This document shows, piece after piece, positions 1 through 6,216 of a stretch of DNA of 6,372 bases (position 1 is its first letter; the number at the start of each line of letters is the position of its first letter). The stretch is from Euryarchaeota archaeon UBA438 (GTDB lineage Archaea > Thermoplasmatota > Poseidoniia > Poseidoniales > Thalassarchaeaceae), in contig DAQP01000050.1 in the NCBI GenBank assembly GCA_002504435.1, forward strand, positions 1 through 6,372, read 5' to 3'. The notes beneath the pieces were generated by a model, which was not told the DNA's origin, made no database searches, and was given only the letters and a program-made list of their open reading frames with translations. A program made the translations under genes and the position numbers.

Positions 1-66
1 TAACGGGGCTGAGGAGATCGGTGACTTATCTCCAGCAGTGACGAACGTCCACCGAGGACACGCCCA
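1..66. other. Left flank, no supportable gene
   Basis: This stretch lies downstream of the EVE gene stop. Plus-strand frames 1 and 3 hit stops at 1-3 (TAA) and 37-39 (TGA). Frame 2 stays open to about 142 but runs into the EVE gene and its translation resembles nothing I know. The minus strand has no ATG and only a short GTG-initiated run ending in TAA. A neighbouring gene could end or begin just outside the window, but nothing inside identifies it. The only structure is two small inverted repeats, listed separately. Confidence 0.5.
10..36. repeat. Imperfect inverted repeat near left edge
   Basis: GGAGAT at 13-18 pairs exactly with ATCTCC at 28-33 across a 9-base spacer. An outer GCT (8-10) can pair with AGC (34-36) if two bases (11-12) are bulged. 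It lies about 30 bases past the EVE stop, so it could mark the 3' end of the minus-strand transcript or of an incoming plus-strand gene. No T-rich tract follows on either strand, so a terminator call is weak. Confidence 0.3.
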
Positions 67-76
67 CTATCGTGGG
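63..76 (-). repeat. Small perfect hairpin over the EVE stop codon
   Basis: CCCAC at 63-67 pairs with GTGGG at 72-76 around a four-base loop. The dyad overlaps the TAG stop of the EVE gene at 67-69. It could be a 3'-end stabilising hairpin for the minus-strand transcript. With a five-base-pair stem and no following T tract it may also be chance. Confidence 0.3.
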
Positions 77-543
77 ATACCGTCTAATCCTCCCATTTTA
101 CATATAATCTCGAAGCAGTTCTGTGGGACAGGCTGAACTGAAAGCCTCTGCCCCTTCATTAACAGTGGCATCCCTTCCAATGCAGGGTTCCCTCTCATCT
201 CGGGAAGGGTGACGATTTCCGCCATAGCAGCTACCGCCTCTATATCGACCATCATCCATCTCGGGTTGTCAGGCGCTGCTTTCGGGTCAAAATATTTTGA
301 ACTAGGATCTTGAGCTGTAAAGTCAGGATAGCCCTCCCTACAAACTCTAGCTACACCAGCAACATGTGGCGGTTTGCAATTAGAGTGGTAGAACAATACC
401 AAGTCCCCATTCTTCATCAAGTCTCTCATAGTATTGCGGGCTTGGTAATTTCTCACTCCATCCCAATGCGTCTTCTTGTCCTCTACTAGCTGTTCCCATG
501 GATATACATGGGGCTCACTCTTCATCAGCCATAGCCCTGCCAT
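67..543 (-). CDS. EVE-domain protein (THYN1/DUF55 family)
   Basis: Complete 158-residue protein made almost entirely of one EVE domain, the usual size for stand-alone members. Visible family motifs, in order, are WLMKSEP at residues 5-11, WDGVRNYQARN at 27-37, GDLVLFYHS at 46-54, YPDFTAQDP at 72-80, PRWMMVD at 94-100 and RLSVQPV at 133-139. EVE domains belong to the PUA/YTH-like fold superfamily and are thought to bind modified bases in DNA or RNA through an aromatic pocket; the ligand here is unknown. There is no signal peptide or membrane segment, so the protein is cytoplasmic. I keep the ATG at 541-543 because it includes the first strand of the fold; the ATG six codons later (MKSEP) would cut into it. 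No well-spaced ribosome binding site precedes it: GAGG sits only one base from the ATG. The gene follows the RND gene on the same strand after 38 bases, so cotranscription is plausible, but a functional link is not evident. Confidence 0.93.
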   Translation of the reverse strand: MAGLWLMKSEPHVYPWEQLVEDKKTHWDGVRNYQARNTMRDLMKNGDLVLFYHSNCKPPHVAGVARVCREGYPDFTAQDPSSKYFDPKAAPDNPRWMMVDIEAVAAMAEIVTLPEMRGNPALEGMPLLMKGQRLSVQPVPQNCFEIICKMGGLDGIPR

Positions 544-581
544 GCCTCGCGACTATTCGCTAGGTGAATCAACGTGTCGTA
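544..581 (-). other. RND-EVE intergenic gap
   Basis: This 38-base spacer separates the RND stop codon (582-584) from the EVE start on the minus strand. It contains no T-rich terminator and no recognisable TATA box, which favours readthrough from the RND gene. A weak dyad, ATTCGC at 555-560 against GTGAAT at 564-569, pairs fully only with a G-U wobble in plus-strand RNA and has a mismatch in the minus-strand transcript, so I do not assign it a role. Confidence 0.45.
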
Positions 582-3500
582 TCACCAAGCGTCATCTGAG
601 GAGCCGAAGACCATCGCAGCATCGATTACATCAGCCTCGTCTCTAGCTATTGCCCGGCGAAGCCCCGCCGTCCTGACCATTGTGTTTACACCACCAGTTA
701 GACCAATGTTCGCCTTTATCATTGCCGTAAAAATTGCAGGGAGCAAAATCAAGGCAGATATGGCCGCCACAAGAAGTAGTATGATTATCGTAGTTACGAA
801 TGGTTTGATTGCAGCTATTGGAATCAGGTACGCACAGGTCATCCCAAAAGCGGTTACGGTTACCGCCTCAAACAGGCTCATTCCCGTACTAGCGCAAGCG
901 GTCTGTATGGCCTCAATTGTCCCACCTTGCTCCTTTATTCTATTTGCAATATGGATGGAGAAGTCAACGCCCACACCGACAAGAATCGAGCCAATCATCA
1001 CAGTAACTAGGGATAGTGGGACGTCCAATCCATCCATTGCCAACCATTGCATCATTACTGTAAATCCTACAGGCATAGTCGTCAGCATCGCATATCGCAC
1101 ATCTCTGAATACAAGGGCCAGGGTCAGAACCGTGAATAGTAGTGCGAACCCTAGGGACGACCATTGAGAGCCTACTATCAGATTATTGACCTCGATAGTT
1201 ATCGAAGCAACACCGATCAGGGGAGTAGAATCTATTGCCCCATCCGTTTCCTGCGAGGCATACTCGTCAACTAACTCAACGGCTTCAGATGTCGCCTTGA
1301 CATCCATGAATGGCATATCGATGTAAATAAGGCTCCTCTTGAAGTCTGACGACATGAAAAGTCCCCTCATTTCATCTGTCATGCTATTGTAGAATACGTA
1401 GATTAGGAAATTCTGAGCTTGGACTCCTCCCGTGTCCTGCAGGTCGAGATAGTTCATAGCACTCCAGAATGAGACGTTTCCGGATTGCTCGTTGTCAAAT
1501 ATTAGTTGGGACACTTCTCTTATTGGCTCTGGAAGAACGTCCCCAACAGTACCGTTGATCAAGTCATATATCGGGGTCCCGGTGACATTTACCCCGACCC
1601 CTATAGCCTTCATCAGGAAAACAATGGATACAGCAGTCGTATTTTCGACGGAGTTGCATTTTGTTTCAAGCTGCGAAATACCCTCAAGATTTGCATAGGG
1701 GTCACTCTGCTCGGCCTCTGCGTTGGGTAGGGGATTTGGATCTGCGGAGATATCGCCCGTGATCAATAGGAAACCAGGCTGGCCTGCATTGAACTCGTCG
1801 GAGTACACCCCCATCTTATCCACAGCATCGACGCCACCAGGGGCCATTTCCAGTAGGTCAATGTTCTCTTCCACATTGGGCCTGTTAATGCCCGCGGAGA
1901 CTAGCATTGCTATGGTGAAGATAGCCAGAGTCACCCTCGTCCATTTGATTGGCGTCTCTACAGCAACCTGGAAAATTTTCGGCGGTGGATGAGAGGGCTT
2001 CTTCAGATCTAACATCATTGTCAGATTCGGAACCATCAGCATAGTCATCAGATAGACAACTACGATTCCTCCAGATAGGGCCCATCCAATTGTTTGAATG
2101 GGCTTCATTGGAACTAGTGTCAGCGATATGAATCCAATGATAGTAGTAAGTGCGGAAAGTAATACGGCCCGCCCCGTCGAGCTCAGTGCCTCTGCCATCT
2201 TTTCTCTGGGGGAGCCTTTGGACTCTGCATATCTATTTGTAATATGCAGCCCATATGAGACACCTAGAGCTAGAACTATGGGTCCAACAATTATCACTGT
2301 CATTGTAACCTCATAGTCGGTTAATCCAATCATGCCTAGGGTTATCCAAACGGAGCATAATGTCGGTAGTCCCGAGATAATTACTACCTTGATACCCTGA
2401 ACTAGACGGATTCTTCCAGTCTGTAGGAGATCGCAATGGAATATGAAAAGGCCGAATGCTACGAGGACTACTCCTACTGGGAAAACACCCCAGAATAGTT
2501 TGAATGACTCCTCTGTAATTGCGTTGGTTAGTGGAACAGGCCCCGTCAGGGTCATCCGCAGGTCTAGGTAATTTTGGTCTTCGCAATAATCTTCATTTTC
2601 CTTCTTCTCGGGGTTTAGCTCCCTTCCATTCTCGTCCCTACATACCCAATTGTTCTCAATCGATATCCGGTTGATCTCATTTGAAACAAACTCGATGTAA
2701 TCTCCTGTGTCGTCCTCGCCATCCCCGTCCATATCGACCAGGCTAGTTATTCCAATGATTATCACAGCTCTATTCCAATAGCCAGCAGTTTCATTCTGGT
2801 TCTTACCCACGTCTCTGACGAGTTTGTCCAGAGCGTTTTGTGGCATTTCATCAAGGATTTGGTCTACTCTTTCTTGCTCGTCGGGAATTGAGTAGTCTCC
2901 TATCAAATTAGCCTGCTCGTCGACAGTTTCGTTGACTAATTGGGACACGTCGCTATTCCCAGTCGCCTCTGCAATACCAGAGAAGAATGCTTTGATTACC
3001 CTCCCACCACTGGAATTCACTTCCTTTACAACCGTCGAAACAGAAAGTACGTAGATGACGAAATCTTCTGCTCCCTTGTCGTTCCTATGGGTATTAAGCG
3101 TATTTTCAACTATGTCCAGCTGCGATAGTATTGGAAGCTTATCCACTCCGGTGGTATTGGATTCCACATATACGACCATCACATTAGTTGTCCAATCCTG
3201 CTCTACATCCTCAATCTGAGCTTGTACCTCTGAACCCTGTGGGAGATATATTGCCATGTCTCCATTCACATTGAGTGCACCCTCATCACTGCACCAGTCC
3301 GGATTGTACCCATCCCTACAGTCATTGATTCCCGAATGGATAGAGAAAAATCCTGTAACGGCCAGGCACAAAACTACGGTGACAGCAGGAACCTTGGTAA
3401 TGATGTCCGTAACTGTTGAATCCAAAAGATTCCGCTTTATTGAAACAGGCGCTCTCCTAATGGCCTTTGAAACCGATTCAGAGTCAATATCAGAAACTGC

Positions 3501-3596
3501 CGATCGAAAAGAATCGGTCTTTTCTCGGACTCTTTTCGAGACACTTTCGGCTATTGCGGAGGCGCTGAATCTACCCCCTTCACTTCCTTCGTCCAT
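582..3596 (-). CDS. RND superfamily (MMPL/Patched-like) membrane exporter
   Basis: Complete 1004-residue protein with the duplicated RND layout. A charged cytoplasmic tail (1-68) leads to TM1 (about 70-88) and a large extracytoplasmic domain (about 89-365). TM2-TM6 follow (about 366-386, 402-423, 431-452, 475-495, 504-526), then TM7 (about 552-571), a second ectodomain (about 572-811) and TM8-TM12 (about 812-830, 836-856, 861-885, 905-927, 932-956), ending in a short cytoplasmic tail. The TM4 and TM10 signatures align: LGVSYGLHITNRYAE (444-458) with VGVDFSIHIANRIKE (875-889). RND proteins use the proton gradient to move lipids or hydrophobic compounds; the substrate cannot be read from sequence. 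Loop 1 has cysteines 93, 102, 319 and 338 and an acidic EF-hand-like loop at 288-299. The ATG is secure: it is the first possible start after an in-frame upstream stop and the next methionine is residue 114. I see no clear ribosome binding site, so translation may be leaderless. It is divergent from valS. Alternatives such as an HpnN-like lipid transporter or a SecDF relative are less specific; SecDF motifs are absent. Confidence 0.93.
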   Translation of the reverse strand: MDEGSEGGRFSASAIAESVSKRVREKTDSFRSAVSDIDSESVSKAIRRAPVSIKRNLLDSTVTDIITKVPAVTVVLCLAVTGFFSIHSGINDCRDGYNPDWCSDEGALNVNGDMAIYLPQGSEVQAQIEDVEQDWTTNVMVVYVESNTTGVDKLPILSQLDIVENTLNTHRNDKGAEDFVIYVLSVSTVVKEVNSSGGRVIKAFFSGIAEATGNSDVSQLVNETVDEQANLIGDYSIPDEQERVDQILDEMPQNALDKLVRDVGKNQNETAGYWNRAVIIIGITSLVDMDGDGEDDTGDYIEFVSNEINRISIENNWVCRDENGRELNPEKKENEDYCEDQNYLDLRMTLTGPVPLTNAITEESFKLFWGVFPVGVVLVAFGLFIFHCDLLQTGRIRLVQGIKVVIISGLPTLCSVWITLGMIGLTDYEVTMTVIIVGPIVLALGVSYGLHITNRYAESKGSPREKMAEALSSTGRAVLLSALTTIIGFISLTLVPMKPIQTIGWALSGGIVVVYLMTMLMVPNLTMMLDLKKPSHPPPKIFQVAVETPIKWTRVTLAIFTIAMLVSAGINRPNVEENIDLLEMAPGGVDAVDKMGVYSDEFNAGQPGFLLITGDISADPNPLPNAEAEQSDPYANLEGISQLETKCNSVENTTAVSIVFLMKAIGVGVNVTGTPIYDLINGTVGDVLPEPIREVSQLIFDNEQSGNVSFWSAMNYLDLQDTGGVQAQNFLIYVFYNSMTDEMRGLFMSSDFKRSLIYIDMPFMDVKATSEAVELVDEYASQETDGAIDSTPLIGVASITIEVNNLIVGSQWSSLGFALLFTVLTLALVFRDVRYAMLTTMPVGFTVMMQWLAMDGLDVPLSLVTVMIGSILVGVGVDFSIHIANRIKEQGGTIEAIQTACASTGMSLFEAVTVTAFGMTCAYLIPIAAIKPFVTTIIILLLVAAISALILLPAIFTAMIKANIGLTGGVNTMVRTAGLRRAIARDEADVIDAAMVFGSSDDAW

Positions 3597-3619
3597 CTTA
3601 TTCGGAGTTTGCTGACAGA

Positions 3620-3640
3620 CGAGGGGACTTCAACCCCTCG
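3620..3640. promoter_or_regulatory. Perfect 7-bp dyad, candidate operator or leader hairpin
   Basis: CGAGGGG at 3620-3626 pairs perfectly with CCCCTCG at 3634-3640 around a seven-base spacer. It lies 23 bases before the RND ATG and about 95 bases before the valS GTG. In plus-strand RNA an outer GAGT (3605-3608) can also pair with ACTC (3643-3646), enlarging the structure. It could be a repressor operator in the shared promoter region or a hairpin in the RND leader. No T tract follows, so it is not a standard terminator. Confidence 0.5.
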
Positions 3641-3674
3641 CCACTCTTATCGCATTGAATGCGGTTAGAACATG

Positions 3675-3689
3675 CCCGCCGAAGGCGGG
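3675..3689 (+). promoter_or_regulatory. Perfect GC-rich hairpin in valS leader
   Basis: CCCGCC at 3675-3680 pairs with GGCGGG at 3684-3689 around a GAA loop. If valS starts at 3736, the hairpin lies in its 5' leader about 46 bases before the start codon, outside the ribosome binding site. It could pace transcription or translation of valS, act as a protein-binding site, or be a dispersed REP-like palindrome. The sequence alone does not decide between these. Confidence 0.45.
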
Positions 3690-3724
3690 AACAGTCAAGA
3701 ACGGGAGTACTCAGGAATGTTCGC

Positions 3725-3730
3725 GAGGAG
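3725..3730 (+). promoter_or_regulatory. Ribosome binding site deciding valS start
   Basis: GAGGAG is followed by a five-base spacer (TTTTA) and then GTG at 3736-3738, an ideal Shine-Dalgarno arrangement. This is the reason for preferring the GTG start over the in-frame TTG at 3655, which has no comparable purine-rich stretch just upstream. Confidence 0.75.
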
Positions 3731-3735
3731 TTTTA

Positions 3736-6216
3736 GTGGGGGACCCAACTATACGGGACAAGAGGTGGACAATAGACCTCGAGAAGAGGATCCAAGAGGA
3801 CCACTTCGGACCTTCTTTCAATGATAGGTACTCATTTAATCCCAAGAGTGACAGGGAGCTATTCGTAATTGATACTCCACCACCTTATCCAAGTGGGACT
3901 TGGCATATCGGTGCAGTTGCTCAGTATAGCATGATTGACGTTATTGCAAGGAGTCAGAGGCTCATGGGTAAGGAGGTGTACTTCCCATGGGGTGTCGATA
4001 GGAATGGCATCAACATTGAATTTACAGTCGAGAAAAAAACGGGCAGGAAGATGAGGACATATGAGAGGGGTGAGTTCCTCGAGCTATGCTCAGAAACAAT
4101 CGAAGAGTACACACAAGCGATGAGGAGCACCGCGAAGAGAGTGGGCCTTTCATGCGACTATTCAAATGAGTACCTCACAGATGCCCCAGACTACCGTGCA
4201 GTGACCCAGTCGATATTCGTGGATCTTTTCAGAAGAGGGGATATTGTCGAGGATCTCAGACCGAATATTTACGATCCTGTCGAGGGAACCACCATTGCAG
4301 ATGCCGAGGTGCAGAGGGTCTCTAGGGAGACCCTTCTTTGCGATGTCAGGTGGACTACAGATGATGGAGATGACGTGATAATTTCAACCACTAGGCCCGA
4401 ACTGATCTGCGCCTGTGGAGTCGTTGTCGTTCATCCCGATGACGAGAGGTACAAGCACCTAGTGGGGAAGAAAGTAGCCCTGCCACTTCCCGTTGAGGGG
4501 CGTGAGAGCAAAGTCCAGATTATGACGCACCCTTCTGTGAAATCCGATTTCGGTAGTGGCGTGCTTATGGTATGCTCATTTGGCGACCAAAACGACGTTT
4601 CTGTATTCAGGGAACTGGGGCTAAAGCCATTCGTTGCAATCGATCTCGAGGGAAAACTCACGGATATTGCAGGCCCACTCGAGGGAATGATGGCCGAAGA
4701 TGCGAGGAACGCGGCGATACAAATCCTCTCAGATACGGGACGCCTAGAATCTGCGAACAAGAGAATGCAGGAGGTCCCAGTAAGCGAGAGGGGTGGAAAC
4801 CCAGTGGAAATTATCCTCCTGAAGGAGTGGTATGTCAGGCAGACACACATCCTAGGTAGATTGAGGGAACTGTCAGACGAATCCGTTTTCATACCCGAGA
4901 GAAACAGGCAGTTCCTGCACGATTGGATGGACGGAATCTCGATCGACTGGCCCATAAGTAGGAGGAGATGGTACCACACCGAGGTTCCCATTTGGTATTC
5001 AGATGACGGCACGAAGGTCGTTGTACCTCCACACGGCACGTACGTACAGCCATGGAGGGACTCGCCACCACCTGGATCCGAGGTTCTAGATAGGTCCACT
5101 AGGGAGCTATTGGGAAGCTACGATGACCTAGTCGAATCATTAGGCTCCATTTACGGGGAAGAGAAGGTCTTCGATACATGGATGGACTCATCAAACTCAA
5201 ACCTCTACGTGTCGGGCTACATTAGTGACCCAGAAATGTTCCAGCGAGCGTTCCCAACATCAATCAGGCCCCAGGGAAAAGAAATCGTAAGGACGTGGCT
5301 TTACTACACTCTGCTCAAGAGCGCCCTACTTCTCGATAAGCCTGGTTTTGAGAATATCTGGGTTGATGGCCTCGGCATGGATCCATGGGGAAGGAAGATG
5401 TCCAAGTCCCTCGGGAATGGGATTGATGCAGACTCCGTACTGGAATGCGGTGCTGGCGGGAGAACCGGCTCATGGAAGATCAGGGGGCCTGAGGGCAAGC
5501 AGGTTAGTCTGAAGGCCAATAAGATCGGCAGTGAATGCTTCCGACTATGGAAGGCATGTGATGCACAGGTTGGAGACGATTTCCACATCAACCCCGAAGA
5601 AATTGAGTCCAAGTATTACGGAGTCCTGACCAAGATGTTCAATGTGGCTAGGTTCGCCAGTCAATTCGAAGTCCCCGAGGATCTAGAGTCTGCACCAGAT
5701 GGATTGAATATCGAGGACCTTTGGATTTTATCCGAGTTCAACAAGGTAATGACTAGGGTTTCAGGTGCGTGGTCCGAGTTGGATATCTATAATGCCGCCC
5801 AGGCAATCAAGGGCTTCTGGACAGGGGTCTTTCCCGGGCATTGGCTGGAGATGTCGAAATCTAGGCTATATGAGGGGGATAAATCTGCTGAATGGACACT
5901 TCACAGGATTGTGAGGGATCTGCTCACAGTCTTCTCTCCAATCTGTCCCTTCTTCACACATTACCTCTCAACACAGATTTACGGAACAAGCGCTGTTGAC
6001 ATCAGAGACTTCCCAAGCTCTGCTGAATTTGAGTCTCCAAGCGATTACGGAGATTTGACAGATTTGACCCCGAAAATCATGGATTTCAACTCCATGGTAT
6101 GGAAGGCAAAGAAGGAAGGTGGGCTTTCCCTGAAGTCCCCAATCTCGGGAATCGCAGTTCCAACAGATCTCAGCCTAATGTCGAAGCCACTATCTAGCAT
6201 GCATAGATTGGAGTAG
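3736..6216 (+). CDS. valS: Valyl-tRNA synthetase, archaeal type
   Basis: Complete 826-residue class I synthetase joining valine to tRNA(Val) with ATP in the cytoplasm. Numbering is from the GTG at 3736. PPPYPSG at 48-54 leads to the HIGH-equivalent HIGA at 57-60 and WGVDRNG at 85-91. The CP1 editing domain (about 208-363) carries STTRPE at 217-222 and a GSGVLMVCSFGD segment at 273-284, both typical of ValRS rather than IleRS or LeuRS. The catalytic core resumes with FDTWMDSS at 479-486 and KMSKSLGN at 554-561, followed by the helical anticodon-binding domain (about 620-773). It ends soon after KKEGGLSLKSPI without the bacterial coiled-coil arm, as usual in archaea. An upstream in-frame TTG at 3655 would add 27 residues that do not resemble the family and would run through a GC-rich hairpin; the GTG has a strong GAGGAG site. 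Two oddities are the HIGA signature and an extra segment of about 25 residues after KMSKS (571-595). Its stop codon directly abuts that of the convergent serA-like gene. Confidence 0.95.
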   Translation: MGDPTIRDKRWTIDLEKRIQEDHFGPSFNDRYSFNPKSDRELFVIDTPPPYPSGTWHIGAVAQYSMIDVIARSQRLMGKEVYFPWGVDRNGINIEFTVEKKTGRKMRTYERGEFLELCSETIEEYTQAMRSTAKRVGLSCDYSNEYLTDAPDYRAVTQSIFVDLFRRGDIVEDLRPNIYDPVEGTTIADAEVQRVSRETLLCDVRWTTDDGDDVIISTTRPELICACGVVVVHPDDERYKHLVGKKVALPLPVEGRESKVQIMTHPSVKSDFGSGVLMVCSFGDQNDVSVFRELGLKPFVAIDLEGKLTDIAGPLEGMMAEDARNAAIQILSDTGRLESANKRMQEVPVSERGGNPVEIILLKEWYVRQTHILGRLRELSDESVFIPERNRQFLHDWMDGISIDWPISRRRWYHTEVPIWYSDDGTKVVVPPHGTYVQPWRDSPPPGSEVLDRSTRELLGSYDDLVESLGSIYGEEKVFDTWMDSSNSNLYVSGYISDPEMFQRAFPTSIRPQGKEIVRTWLYYTLLKSALLLDKPGFENIWVDGLGMDPWGRKMSKSLGNGIDADSVLECGAGGRTGSWKIRGPEGKQVSLKANKIGSECFRLWKACDAQVGDDFHINPEEIESKYYGVLTKMFNVARFASQFEVPEDLESAPDGLNIEDLWILSEFNKVMTRVSGAWSELDIYNAAQAIKGFWTGVFPGHWLEMSKSRLYEGDKSAEWTLHRIVRDLLTVFSPICPFFTHYLSTQIYGTSAVDIRDFPSSAEFESPSDYGDLTDLTPKIMDFNSMVWKAKKEGGLSLKSPISGIAVPTDLSLMSKPLSSMHRLE

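Larger units (their letters stand above)
3597..3735. promoter_or_regulatory. Divergent RND/valS intergenic region
   Basis: This 139-base region must hold the promoters for both the minus-strand RND gene and plus-strand valS. It contains two perfect GC-rich dyads and a ribosome binding site for valS. I see no strong archaeal TATA box on either strand; TTATC near 3647-3651 is at best weak. The in-frame coding extension of valS into this region from a TTG at 3655 is not family-like, which supports treating it as non-coding leader. Confidence 0.6.

Noticed and set aside
1..144. Plus-strand open frame from base 2 as the tail of an upstream gene
   Set aside because: It would overlap the EVE gene by about 75 bases and its translation shows no family features.
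574..1167. 197-residue plus-strand open frame opposite the RND gene
   Set aside because: Fully antisense to conserved RND coding sequence (TM8-TM12), with low-complexity Ser/Thr/Ile composition and no recognisable domain.
3472..3518. 8-bp inverted repeat ACCGATTC / GAATCGGT
   Set aside because: Lies inside the RND coding sequence with a 31-base spacer; it is explained by codons for the Ser-rich tail and is compatible with chance.
3605..3646. Possible tRNA or small structured RNA around the 7-bp dyad
   Set aside because: A 7-base loop on a 7-bp stem resembles a tRNA arm, but the loop does not match T-loop or anticodon-loop consensus on either strand and no acceptor or D arm can be built. No C-box partner for a C/D guide RNA was seen.
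3672..3824. 50-codon ATG open frame in the valS leader, overlapping valS out of frame
   Set aside because: Its ATG lies directly against the GC hairpin, it has no ribosome binding site, and it runs 89 bases into valS. The translation is Gly/Arg/Glu-rich with no resemblance to a protein. A leader peptide role cannot be supported.
4431..5099. 222-residue minus-strand open frame opposite valS
   Set aside because: Lies antisense to the conserved editing and catalytic domains of ValRS; Ser/Pro-rich translation with no family resemblance.
5446..5520. Intein in valS
   Set aside because: The extra segment is far too short, lacks splicing-domain blocks and has no His-Asn at its end; a plain insertion is the better reading.
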